Source: Serratia silvae
GTDB lineage: Bacteria; Pseudomonadota; Gammaproteobacteria; Enterobacterales; Enterobacteriaceae
Direction of reading: 5' to 3'
NCBI RefSeq assembly: GCF_023282985.1
Contig: NZ_JAGQDC010000001.1
Coordinates: 372,001 to 436,000 of the forward strand
Length of the DNA stretch: 64,000 bases
A program made the translations under genes and the position numbers. Positions 34,378 to 42,605 of this stretch are shown piece by piece (the first letter of the stretch is position 1; every line of letters begins with the position of its first letter). The notes beneath the pieces are model-generated. The model was not told the origin of the DNA and made no database searches. It was given only the letters and a program-made list of their open reading frames with translations.

Positions 34378-34845
34378 TTAGCGTGGTGATACGGTGGTGG
34401 TGCTGCCATTGGTCACCAGTGCGACGCGTTGCCCATTATGGAACTGGGTTGAGCCCTGTGCCTGAACGACCACGATATTCACGCCATCATCCCGGCGCAC
34501 TTCAAGTTCCACCCCGGCGCTGCGGTTCATGGCGCTTTGGATACCTGAGCCAGCAGCTGCGCCCCCCACGGCACCCGCCGCCGTTGCCAGATTGCGTCCT
34601 GAGCCGCCACCCACTGTATTACCCAGGAAGCCACCAACTACGGCCCCGCCGATAGCGCCAGCGGCGTTGGTGCCATCACCTCCCTGGATGGTTACCGGGC
34701 GCACGGATACCAGCGTGCCATAAGTAACGAAGTTGGCCTGCCTGGCCTGTGCTGCGGTAAAGGTATCGCCGGAAGCGGTGCGATTAGCGTTACATCCGCT
34801 GAGAACGGCAGCAGCAAGAGCGACAATAATGATGGTTTTATTCAT
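34378..34845 (-). CDS. slyB: Outer-membrane lipoprotein SlyB
   Basis: A 155-residue lipoprotein, the same length as E. coli SlyB. The signal peptide ends with the lipobox LSGC (Cys18). The glycine-zipper region (GAIGGAVVGGFLGNTVGGG, then AAGAVGGAAAGSGIQSAMN) is followed by the C-terminal domain VELEVRRDDGVNIVVVQAQG and the end VTVSPR. All these parts align with SlyB. It inserts in the outer membrane and supports envelope integrity; in related species it belongs to the PhoPQ group. GGAG lies eight bases upstream of the ATG. It is a single gene. Confidence 0.92.
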   Translation of the reverse strand: MNKTIIIVALAAAVLSGCNANRTASGDTFTAAQARQANFVTYGTLVSVRPVTIQGGDGTNAAGAIGGAVVGGFLGNTVGGGSGRNLATAAGAVGGAAAGSGIQSAMNRSAGVELEVRRDDGVNIVVVQAQGSTQFHNGQRVALVTNGSTTTVSPR

Positions 34846-35133
34846 GAGAAAACTCCGAGCAAGTTAAGTGCACAAAGAGACAGTCGCTGTCTCATGCAAA
34901 TAAGTATGGCAGGAACTTGATTTTATTCAGGTGCTACGAAAAATTATCTTCGGGTGCAAGAATAAAGATTAAGAATTTTAGTGTGTTGTTTTAAGTCAAT
35001 TTACCGAGAATATTCTCATTTATGAGGGTTGTTAATTATTCGGTCGGGGGGTAAATGAGTCGCGGGGGATTGGTGGGAGAAACCAGAGCGGGTCTGGTGT
35101 TCCCCCTACTTTAATTAAGCGTATTATTATGAC
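34846..35133. promoter_or_regulatory. Intergenic region upstream of slyB, with no other feature found
   Basis: About 290 bp between slyB and the end of zraP. The part next to slyB must contain its promoter. I see no gene, repeat or clear terminator for zraP. Confidence 0.3.
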
Positions 35134-35586
35134 TTAACGGCAGCCACGACCGCCGTGCATCCCCGCTCCGCCCATCCCGTGGCCCATCATCGGCACGCCG
35201 GCCTTGGCCAGTTCCGTATCCAGTGCTACGCGTTGTTGGTACAGATTGTCACGCAATGCGGTAATTTCTTTGCTCACGGCCAATATCTTCTGCTCATCCA
35301 AAGGTTTGCCGGTCAGCAGCGCCTTGTATTCATATTGCTTGGACATCAGCTGTTGGCGCAGATCGGCGGTTTTCGACTGGAACTCATCAAAGGCTTTCTG
35401 GCTGACGGCCTGCTGTTCTGGCGTCAGATTCGCACGGTTGCCGTGCTGATAACCCATCCCCTGATGAGTTTCCTGTGCATTGGTCATGTTTGCGTGGTTG
35501 CCATTTTGCGCCAGCACGGTAGTGCTAACACCGGCCAGCATGGCAACGGAGATAATGGCGGCTAGGGTGGTTTTAGTCAGCGTCAT
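35134..35586 (-). CDS. zraP: Periplasmic zinc-responsive chaperone ZraP
   Basis: A 150-residue periplasmic protein with a signal peptide (about 26 residues, ending VLAQ). The body has the ZraP helix pair (LTPEQQAVSQKAFDEFQSKT, LRQQLMSKQYEYKALL). The tail is rich in Gly, His and Met and contains one Cys (PMMGHGMGGAGMHGGRGCR), the zinc-binding end. E. coli ZraP is a little shorter and forms oligomers that bind zinc and restrain ZraS. The gene diverges from zraSR and has a near-perfect sigma-54 promoter at 35632-35647, so it should be induced by ZraR. Confidence 0.92.
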   Translation of the reverse strand: MTLTKTTLAAIISVAMLAGVSTTVLAQNGNHANMTNAQETHQGMGYQHGNRANLTPEQQAVSQKAFDEFQSKTADLRQQLMSKQYEYKALLTGKPLDEQKILAVSKEITALRDNLYQQRVALDTELAKAGVPMMGHGMGGAGMHGGRGCR

Positions 35587-35631
35587 GATTCATTTCCTGT
35601 TGTTTACGGTTTATGGATTCAATTTTCTTAT

Positions 35632-35647
35632 TGCAACCGTCGTGCCA
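35632..35647 (-). promoter_or_regulatory. Sigma-54 promoter of zraP
   Basis: On the minus strand TGGCAC-GACGG-TTGCA matches the -24/-12 consensus at every key base. It lies 46 bp upstream of the zraP ATG. Confidence 0.9.
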
Positions 35648-35656
35648 GCTTCAGAC

Positions 35657-35672
35657 TGGCATGGGAATTGTA
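35657..35672 (+). promoter_or_regulatory. Sigma-54 promoter of zraSR
   Basis: TGGCAT-GGGAA-TTGTA on the plus strand matches the -24/-12 consensus except for two less critical bases. It is 220 bp upstream of the zraS ATG and only 9 bp from the divergent zraP promoter. Confidence 0.7.
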
Positions 35673-35844
35673 TAGATCCTGGATCATCGTAATGCTCAGC
35701 CAACGGGCGTCACCAAAGGAACTTCAGCATGCAGGGCGTTGATTTTATGACAGCAATAAAAATAACTGACTGCGGAGGATGGCCGTTTGCTGACCGTACC
35801 GCAGCCATAAAGTGGGTTATTTTTACTCGACATGCTGTTAGTGT

Positions 35845-35859
35845 GGGTAATAATTACCC
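35845..35859. promoter_or_regulatory. Palindrome upstream of zraS
   Basis: GGGTAAT-A-ATTACCC is an exact 7-1-7 palindrome within GTG...CAC, 32 bp before the zraS ATG. It lies downstream of the sigma-54 promoter, so a ZraR enhancer or a separate repressor site are both possible. Confidence 0.4.
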
Positions 35860-35891
35860 GCACGCTGGCGTGTCGGTTGCAGAGGAAGCCA

Positions 35892-37664
35892 ATGAAATTT
35901 AAAACCAAATCGACGCTCTTACCTGCCTGGATAGCGATCGCTGCGGTCGCGTTACTGCTTGGCATTATCATCACGCTGGCTATCAAAGACCTGCAGCGTG
36001 GACGTGAGGTGGAGATCCAAACGCTACGAGAGAAAAGTTCAGTGCTGATGAGCTCGTTTGAGTCCGGTGCCCGTACCGGTATGGGCATGCGTTGGCGTCA
36101 CGATCAGCGTCAAACCCTGTTGGAGGAGATGGCCTATCAGCCGAACGTGTTGTACATCGCCATCACCGACCGTTCCGGCCGCATCCTGGCGCACAGCGAT
36201 CGGCAACGCGTTGGCCAGCAGTTGTATAGCCCGCAACAGATGGCTGAGCTGAAGGTCTCCAGCGATGAACAGTGGCATATGACGACCTTTGATGAGCCGC
36301 AGAATGGGCGGCAGAATGCTTTCGAAACCTACCGTTGGTTTAAGCCGCTCAAGCGCGGCAGCGGTCACTCTGGCCATATGATGAACCGATCGCATATGCA
36401 GGAGGCTGCCGAGCCTCAGGATGATGAGCAGGCCGTCATTTTTGCGGCGTTTGACACTGTCGCGTTGGATGCCGCCCAGGCAAAGGATATGCGTAACACC
36501 TCCATTTTGCTGTCCATCCTGCTGTTGCTGGCGTTAGCCAGTTTGTTGGCGCTGTTCTGGGGGCGACGTTATCAACGTTCCAGCCAACAGTTACAGGACT
36601 CAAAAGCCTTCTCCAGCGAAATTATCAGTAACCTGCCGATGGGGTTGATCACCACCAATGAGCAGCACCAGATCCGGGTGGTTAACCATGCGGCAGAAGT
36701 GATGCTGGGCTGTGATGTTGCAGAGCTGTTTGGCCAGCCCAGCCATCAGGTGCTGCCTGCCGAATGGCAGCAACTGGCACAGAAAAGTAGCCACGGCCAG
36801 CCGATCATCGAACAGGATATTGACCATCGTCTGGCTGGTGGGCAGAGCCTGCCGTTGAGCATCAGCGTGGCAAATATTGTTAATCATGGCGGCCATTTTC
36901 TGGGCAACGTATTTATCTTCCGCGATATGCGGGAAATTCGCCAACTGCAAGAAGAGATCCGCCGCAAAGAAAAGCTGGCGGCTATCGGCGATTTAGCGGC
37001 TGGCGTGGCCCACGAGATCCGCAACCCGCTTTCTTCCATCAAAGGCTTCGCCAAGTATTTTGCCGACCGCTCGCCTCTGGGCAGCGAACAGCATGAACTG
37101 GCCAAGGTAATGGCGAAGGAGGTCGATCGTCTCAATCGGGTGATCACCGAGTTACTGGCACTGGTGCGCCCTGCCGATCTGCGTTTGCAGCGGGTGGCGA
37201 TTAATGAGGTGATCGAACATTCGCTGCACCTGATCCGTCAGGATGCTGAGAGTAACAATATCGTCCTCCGTTCCCGCTGTGATGAAGCTTTGCCGCTGGT
37301 GGAGATCGATCCCGATCGCCTCACTCAGGTGTTGTTGAATCTGTATCTCAATGCCATCCAGGCGATTGGCTCGGATGGCGTACTCGAGGTTGAAGTTGAA
37401 GCGACCAAGGATGGGGCGATGCGCATTACCGTCAGCGACTCGGGTGCTGGTATCTCACCTGACGACCTTGGAAAAATCTTTAACCCTTACTTCACCACCA
37501 AGGCGACGGGGACTGGCCTGGGGCTGACCATGGTGCAGAAAGTGATCGAGGAGCACCAGGGGACGATCACCGTTACCAGTGGCCAACCAACGGGCATTCG
37601 CTTTGCAATGGTGATCCCACTTAGCCACCAAACACCGCAGGGAGAGGCTCATGCAGACGCCTAA
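35892..37664 (+). CDS. zraS: Sensor histidine kinase ZraS, with extra PAS domain
   Basis: A membrane sensor kinase of 590 residues from ATG 35892 (GAGGAAG upstream). Two transmembrane segments (about 12-33 and 205-225) enclose a periplasmic sensor with the ZraS motif MGMRWRHDQRQTLLEEM. Next comes a PAS domain of about 115 residues (IISNLPMGLITTNEQHQIRVVNHAAEVML), then the HisKA box VAHEIRNPLSSIKG with the phospho-His and the HATPase motifs (NLYLNAIQAI, DSGAGI, GTGLGLTMV). E. coli ZraS is 465 residues and, from memory, lacks this PAS part. It phosphorylates ZraR in response to zinc or envelope stress. The end overlaps zraR by 14 bases. Confidence 0.93.
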   Translation: MKFKTKSTLLPAWIAIAAVALLLGIIITLAIKDLQRGREVEIQTLREKSSVLMSSFESGARTGMGMRWRHDQRQTLLEEMAYQPNVLYIAITDRSGRILAHSDRQRVGQQLYSPQQMAELKVSSDEQWHMTTFDEPQNGRQNAFETYRWFKPLKRGSGHSGHMMNRSHMQEAAEPQDDEQAVIFAAFDTVALDAAQAKDMRNTSILLSILLLLALASLLALFWGRRYQRSSQQLQDSKAFSSEIISNLPMGLITTNEQHQIRVVNHAAEVMLGCDVAELFGQPSHQVLPAEWQQLAQKSSHGQPIIEQDIDHRLAGGQSLPLSISVANIVNHGGHFLGNVFIFRDMREIRQLQEEIRRKEKLAAIGDLAAGVAHEIRNPLSSIKGFAKYFADRSPLGSEQHELAKVMAKEVDRLNRVITELLALVRPADLRLQRVAINEVIEHSLHLIRQDAESNNIVLRSRCDEALPLVEIDPDRLTQVLLNLYLNAIQAIGSDGVLEVEVEATKDGAMRITVSDSGAGISPDDLGKIFNPYFTTKATGTGLGLTMVQKVIEEHQGTITVTSGQPTGIRFAMVIPLSHQTPQGEAHADA

Positions 37665-38994
37665 TGCACATATTTTGCTGGTTGAGGACGATCTTAGCCA
37701 CTGCACCATCCTCCAGGCGCTGATAAACGGCTGGGGTTACCGGATCAGCGTGGCGCATAACGGCCGACAAGCGTTGGAACAGGTGAGGGCACAGCCGTTC
37801 GACCTGATCCTCAGCGACGTGCGGATGGCGGAAATGGACGGCATCGCGGCGCTGAAGGCCATCAAAAGCTATAACCCGGCGATCCCGATCCTGATCATGA
37901 CTGCTTACTCCAACGTGGAGTCTGCCGTTGAAGCGATTAAGGCGGGCGCTTATGACTATCTGACCAAGCCTCTCGATTTCGATACGTTGCAGCTCACGCT
38001 GGCACGCGCGCTGGAGCATACCTCGTTAAAGAGCGAGAACCAGGATCTGAAGCAGCGCTTGCGGCTCGAACAGCGAAATTTTATTGGCCGCAGTGAGCCG
38101 ATGCGCAAGCTGCTGGAAATGATCGCCATGATTGCCCCTTCCGAAGCGACGGTGTTGATCTGCGGTGAATCAGGCACCGGCAAGGAGCTGATAGCCCGGG
38201 CCGTACACGCCAACAGCCTGCGCAAGGAGCGGCCATTGGTGAGCATCAACTGCGCCGCCTTGAGCGAATCTCTGCTGGAGTCGGAGCTGTTCGGTCATGA
38301 GAAAGGGGCGTTTACCGGTGCCGATAAACGCCGGGAAGGGCGCTTTATGGAGGCTGACCAGGGCACGCTATTTCTGGATGAGATTGGAGAAGTTTCGCCG
38401 TTGATGCAGGCGAAATTACTGCGGGCTATTCAGGAACGGGAGATCCAGCGGGTGGGCAGTAACCAGACCCTGTCGGTGGATGTACGCCTGATCGCAGCGA
38501 CCAACCGGAATCTGTTGGCGGACGTGGAGGCCGGCAGGTTCCGCCAGGATCTCTACTATCGGCTGAATGTGGTGACGGTGGATAGCCCGCCGCTGAGGGC
38601 GCGCCGCGAAGACATTCCCCTGTTGGCGATGCACTTTCTGGCCAAATTTGCTGAGCGTAACCGTAAGTCGGTCAAGGGATTCACCCCGCTGGCGATGGAT
38701 ATGCTGCTGAAATACCCCTGGCCGGGCAATGTGCGTGAGTTGGAGAACAGCGTTGAGCGCGGGGTGATCCTGCTGAGCGGGGACTTTATCAGCGAAAAGG
38801 AGCTGCCGTTGAGTATCAGCCAGTGTGTTGATGTGCAGCCGGAACGACAATGTAGCCAATCTATCCAGCCGTTGGATCAGGTAGAGAAACAGGCGATTTT
38901 GGCGGCGCTGGAACAAACCGCTGGCAACAAGACCGAGGCGGCCAAACAGCTCGGCATTACCCGTAAGACGCTGTTGGCCAAGTTACAGAAGTAG
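37651..38994 (+). CDS. zraR: Sigma-54-dependent response regulator ZraR
   Basis: A 447-residue NtrC-type activator. The receiver has acidic residues Asp13/Asp14 and the phospho-site Asp56 (LILSDVRM), plus the conserved Lys in YLTKPL. The AAA+ domain has Walker A GESGTGKE, the sigma-54 contact loop GAFTGA, Walker B GTLFLDEIGE and the arginine-finger region. A Fis-type helix-turn-helix ends the protein (GNKTEAAKQLGITRKTLL). It activates the zraP and zraSR promoters. It overlaps zraS, so the two are translationally coupled. The length matches the family (about 441). Confidence 0.96.
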   Translation: MQTPNAHILLVEDDLSHCTILQALINGWGYRISVAHNGRQALEQVRAQPFDLILSDVRMAEMDGIAALKAIKSYNPAIPILIMTAYSNVESAVEAIKAGAYDYLTKPLDFDTLQLTLARALEHTSLKSENQDLKQRLRLEQRNFIGRSEPMRKLLEMIAMIAPSEATVLICGESGTGKELIARAVHANSLRKERPLVSINCAALSESLLESELFGHEKGAFTGADKRREGRFMEADQGTLFLDEIGEVSPLMQAKLLRAIQEREIQRVGSNQTLSVDVRLIAATNRNLLADVEAGRFRQDLYYRLNVVTVDSPPLRARREDIPLLAMHFLAKFAERNRKSVKGFTPLAMDMLLKYPWPGNVRELENSVERGVILLSGDFISEKELPLSISQCVDVQPERQCSQSIQPLDQVEKQAILAALEQTAGNKTEAAKQLGITRKTLLAKLQK

Positions 38995-39182
38995 CCTCAG
39001 GCTTGCGTTCACGCCGCTAACCCTAACTCTGTGGGAGAGGGGGGGGAGTGATGAAAAGAAGGGGGTCATAATTAGCAAGATGATTATTGACGCGGAATGT
39101 TATGTAGTGCATTGATACTCAAGAAGCGTTATAAGGAGCGGCGAGCCGATGTTCGCCGCTATGGTGATGGGTTACCTAGGGG

Positions 39183-39920
39183 TTAAGCGAGAAATTCGAC
39201 CTTGCCACCGTTCAGATGGTACATGCTGCCCACAATTTTGATTTTCCCTTCCTCTTCCAGCTTTTTCAGCACCGGGCTGTTTTTGCGGATATCGGCGATG
39301 GTCATCTCGACGTTGGTTTTGGCGACGGCATCGACAAATTCATAGTTGCTACCGCTGCGTTCGCCTTTAAATTCGGTCTTGTCGATGGCCGGCTTGATCT
39401 TGTTGAGCAGCCCGGTCAGGTTACCCAGCTCGACATTCTCGATGGCCCCTCTTATCGCGCCGCAGGCGGTGTGTCCCATTACCAGTACCACTTTGGCTCC
39501 GGCAGCGGCGCAGGCAAACTCCATGCTGCCCAGAATGTCGTCATTCTGGATGTTACCGGCAACGCGCGCGTTAAAGGTTTCGCCGATGCCGACGTCCAGC
39601 AGGATCTCCGCCGGGGCGCGTGAGTCGATGCAGCTTAAAATGACTGCTACCGGGAACTGCCCCTTAGCGCTGGCCTGCTTCTGGGCCACATAGTCATGCT
39701 GCTGCATTTTGCCTTCACGAAAGCGCATATTGCCTTGTTTAAAGCTTTCGATGATGTCGTCCGGTGTCATTTTGTCGCGCTGTGCTTTGGTCATCGCGGC
39801 GGCAAAGGTTACTGAAGGTGTGGTGAAACCGGCAATGCCGGTTATGGCTAATACCGAAAGGGCTGCGGTACGTTTTAGCAGGGCGCGGCGTGGCGGTTCT
39901 TGATCGGGAAACTTACTCAT
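39183..39920 (-). CDS. Beta-class carbonic anhydrase with Tat signal peptide
   Basis: A 245-residue carbonic anhydrase from the ATG at 39918-39920 (AAGGAA eight bases upstream); an in-frame start 22 codons earlier lacks a site. The N-terminus carries a twin-arginine motif, Arg11-Arg12 in PRRALLKR, followed by a hydrophobic stretch and a likely cleavage site after FAA. This predicts export of the folded, zinc-loaded enzyme. Zinc ligands and catalytic dyad appear in SCIDSRAP and GHTACGAIRGA, the signature of the beta family. It interconverts carbon dioxide and bicarbonate in the periplasm. It is a single gene; no role beside zraSR or mltB is evident. Confidence 0.9.
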   Translation of the reverse strand: MSKFPDQEPPRRALLKRTAALSVLAITGIAGFTTPSVTFAAAMTKAQRDKMTPDDIIESFKQGNMRFREGKMQQHDYVAQKQASAKGQFPVAVILSCIDSRAPAEILLDVGIGETFNARVAGNIQNDDILGSMEFACAAAGAKVVLVMGHTACGAIRGAIENVELGNLTGLLNKIKPAIDKTEFKGERSGSNYEFVDAVAKTNVEMTIADIRKNSPVLKKLEEEGKIKIVGSMYHLNGGKVEFLA

Positions 39921-40175
39921 ATACGTTATTCCTTGTGGGCTGTTTTGGAGATAAAACACGTTGATTGCGCCAGTTTCCAGGAGCAATACATGAGCCTGGC
40001 GTAGTGGCGTGCTTTGATAAAGGTAAGCGCTAGTAAGTGTATATGTGACCTTGCTTTTCAGTTGGGTGTTTTGTGAACAAAATGCGGGTATCGGAGAGCA
40101 TATTCCTGTTTGTTCGCGTCAGACAATAGCTTAACATAGCGACAACTTTTTTTGCCTGGCCTATATGGATATCCG

Positions 40176-41255
40176 ATGCGTCATCTGGTTACGCTTTTAC
40201 CCCTGATCCCTTTGCTGGCTGCCTGTAGCAGCGGGCCTAAATCTACTGAGCAACTGGCCCCCCCAGATAGCCTGGTGCAGAGTGGCTTTGTGCTTGAACC
40301 GGAGCATGCCATTCATCCACTGGGCGGCGACTTTGCCAATAATCCGGCGACGGCGCGCTTTATCGACAAGATGGTGCAGGAGCACGGCTTTGAGCGCCAA
40401 CAGCTGCATGACGTGCTGGCCCAGGCCAAACAGCTGGACTGGGTGGTAGCGCTGATGGATAAGCAGGCACCCGCTGGTAAGCCAGCGACGTCGCCAAACG
40501 GCGCCTGGATCCGCTATCGCAACAAGTTCCTGACGCCGGACAACGTGCAGAACGGGGTGGTGTTCTGGAATAAATATGAGGCGGATCTCCAGCGCGCCTA
40601 TCAGGTTTACGGCGTACCGCCAGAAATTATCGTCGGCATTATCGGGGTGGAAACCCGCTGGGGCCGGGTGATGGGTAAAACGCGCATTATCGATGCGTTG
40701 GCGACGCTGTCGTTTAACTACCCACGCCGTGCCGAGTACTTTAGCGGTGAATTGGCCACCTTCCTGCTGATGGCCCGCACCGAAGGCGACGATCCGCTTT
40801 CCCTGCGCGGCTCCTACGCTGGCGCGATGGGCTACGGCCAGTTTATGCCTTCGTCGTTCAAGAGCTATGCGGTTGACTTCAACGGTGACGGCCATATCAA
40901 CCTGTGGGATCCGGTGGATGCCATCGGCAGCGTGGCCAACTACTTCAAAGCTCATGGCTGGACGCGTGGGGCAACGGTGGCGGTGCCGGCTAACGGCCAG
41001 GCTCCCGGTTTGGAGACCGGCTTTAAAACCAATTACTCGGTCGCTACGCTGGCTGCGGCTGGGTTGACGCCGCAAGGCTCGTTGGAAGGGAATCAGCAGG
41101 TCAGCCTGCTTCGCCTGGATATGGGCAACCGTTATCAATATTGGTACGGCTTGCCGAATTTCTACGCTATTACTCGCTATAACCACAGCGTGCATTATTC
41201 GATGGCGGTATGGCAGTTGGGTGAAGCGGTGGGTAGAGCTCGGCGCGGGCAGTGA
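40176..41255 (+). CDS. mltB: Membrane-bound lytic transglycosylase B
   Basis: A 359-residue lipoprotein, close to the 361 of E. coli MltB. The start at 40176 gives a signal peptide with lipobox LLAAC (lipid Cys18); a start at 40152 would only lengthen it. The catalytic motif IIGVETRWGRVMGK contains the active-site Glu, and the substrate cleft shows GAMGYGQFMPSSF and DFNGDGHINLWDP, whose Asp-rich loop is an EF-hand-like calcium site in the family. It cleaves murein with formation of anhydromuramic ends. A strong terminator follows 32 bp later. Confidence 0.95.
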   Translation: MRHLVTLLPLIPLLAACSSGPKSTEQLAPPDSLVQSGFVLEPEHAIHPLGGDFANNPATARFIDKMVQEHGFERQQLHDVLAQAKQLDWVVALMDKQAPAGKPATSPNGAWIRYRNKFLTPDNVQNGVVFWNKYEADLQRAYQVYGVPPEIIVGIIGVETRWGRVMGKTRIIDALATLSFNYPRRAEYFSGELATFLLMARTEGDDPLSLRGSYAGAMGYGQFMPSSFKSYAVDFNGDGHINLWDPVDAIGSVANYFKAHGWTRGATVAVPANGQAPGLETGFKTNYSVATLAAAGLTPQGSLEGNQQVSLLRLDMGNRYQYWYGLPNFYAITRYNHSVHYSMAVWQLGEAVGRARRGQ

Positions 41256-41287
41256 GTTTTTCTGATTTTTGAGCGAGTTTCAGGCGT

Positions 41288-41318
41288 AAAAAAACCCGAT
41301 GGTGAATCGGGTTTTTTT
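41288..41318. terminator. Bidirectional rho-independent terminator after mltB
   Basis: CCCGAT (41295-41300), loop GGTGA, ATCGGG (41306-41311), with seven A on the left and seven T on the right. It serves mltB and may also serve the leftward bap operon. Confidence 0.9.
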
Positions 41319-41377
41319 ACTTTCCGGCCTGAGTTGGTGGCTCTGACCAGGGTGAGAACATCATCATCTAACAACCC

Positions 41378-41406
41378 AATATTATTACCTTAAAGGTAAT
41401 AATATT
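41378..41406. repeat. 29-bp perfect palindrome between mltB and the bap operon
   Basis: AATATTATTACCTT (41378-41391), one base, AAGGTAATAATATT (41393-41406): 14-bp perfect arms. It lies 19 bp beyond the stop of the leftward HlyD-like gene. The T-rich end suggests a terminator for that operon, or a binding site. Confidence 0.5.
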
Positions 41407-41425
41407 AGGCGCTGAGTTCATCCCA

Positions 41426-42595
41426 TCAACGTTCCCGCAGTGACTCCTTCACCTTGTTCAGCGGCTTGATCAGGTAATCCAGCACGCTTTTCTGCCCGGT
41501 CTTGATCTCCACGCTGGCCACCATCCCCGGCACGATCGGGAACTTCTTACCCGCCTTATTCATCAGCTCCGCCTGCTTGGTACGCACGTAAACCCGGTAG
41601 TAATACTGGTCACGTTTGACCTCGTCCTGAATGGTATCCGGGGAAACGTTCTCCACTTCGCCATTCAGGTTGCCGTAGATCGACGAATCATAGGCGGTTA
41701 CCTTGACGGTGGCGGGCAGGCCAGGGCGGATATAGGCGATATCCCGTGGGTTGATGCGGGTTTCGATCAGTAACTGATCTTCCAACGGCACGATCTCCAT
41801 CAGCTTGCCGCCCGGCTGTAACACGCCGCCCACGGTGGTCACCTGAATATCTTTCACGATCCCACGCACTGGCGAAACCATGGTGGCGCGTTCCAACTGA
41901 TCTTCCTTACCATTCACCAGTTCCAATTGGGCGTCCAGATCGGCGTTGTTTTTTACCTGCTCCTCACGCGCACGCACGGCATACTGGTTATTCGCTTCGT
42001 CAATCTTGCCGCGTAGCTCGCTGACCTGCCGCCGCAGGCGGATCACTTCAACTTGACCGGCAGCCCCTTTGGCGACCAGCGGCTCGGTCATGCGTAACTC
42101 CTGCTGGACCAACTGCATCGACTGTTGCAGGTTGCTGACGGTCTCATCACGGTTGCGCTTGCGGGATTCATACAGTTGGCGTTCACGGGCCACCAGACTT
42201 GGCTCCTTCAAGGTATCAGCGCTGAACTGAAGTGGCTCGCCGGTCAGCTCGGAGCGTAGGCGTTCGGCGGAGGCGCGCAGGGTGCGCACGCGGGAAAAGG
42301 CTTCGCCATAGTTGGACTGAAAACGTTTCACATCCAATTGCGCCAATTTCTGGCCCTTGTCGACGATGTCCCCTTCGTGAACGTACAGATGATCGATAAT
42401 CCCGCCGTCCAGGCTCTCGATCAGCTGTGCCCGGCTTAAGGGCGTGACCTTGCCAGTGCCGACGGTAACTTCATCGAGCATGGCAAAATAGGCCCAGACC
42501 ACAAACAGGATCATCCCCAACAGCGTCAACCAAAGTACCGAGGAATGCCGCCGCCCCTGGCGTGCCAGGTCGTCTTGCATGGTGATATTGCTCAT
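41426..42595 (-). CDS. bapD: Type I secretion membrane fusion protein (HlyD/LapC-like)
   Basis: A 389-residue HlyD-family adaptor. A short cytoplasmic N-terminus with one transmembrane helix (SSVLWLTLLGMILFVVWAYF) is followed by a lipoyl-like half (IDHLYVHEGDIVDKGQKLAQLDV), long coiled coils (about residues 95-225) and the second lipoyl half (MVSPVRGIVKDIQVTTVGGVLQPGG). The closing domain carries VPGMVASVEIKTGQKSVLDYL. It bridges the ABC exporter to the outer-membrane channel. It lies 10 bases after the ABC gene and is last in the operon. The symbol is by analogy with Salmonella bapABCD. Confidence 0.9.
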   Translation of the reverse strand: MSNITMQDDLARQGRRHSSVLWLTLLGMILFVVWAYFAMLDEVTVGTGKVTPLSRAQLIESLDGGIIDHLYVHEGDIVDKGQKLAQLDVKRFQSNYGEAFSRVRTLRASAERLRSELTGEPLQFSADTLKEPSLVARERQLYESRKRNRDETVSNLQQSMQLVQQELRMTEPLVAKGAAGQVEVIRLRRQVSELRGKIDEANNQYAVRAREEQVKNNADLDAQLELVNGKEDQLERATMVSPVRGIVKDIQVTTVGGVLQPGGKLMEIVPLEDQLLIETRINPRDIAYIRPGLPATVKVTAYDSSIYGNLNGEVENVSPDTIQDEVKRDQYYYRVYVRTKQAELMNKAGKKFPIVPGMVASVEIKTGQKSVLDYLIKPLNKVKESLRER

Positions 42596-42605
42596 TGGTT
42601 GCTCC

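Noticed and set aside
40197-41195. A 332-codon minus-strand frame opposite mltB
   Set aside because: mltB is certain on the plus strand with full motifs; the opposite frame is a by-product of its codon use.
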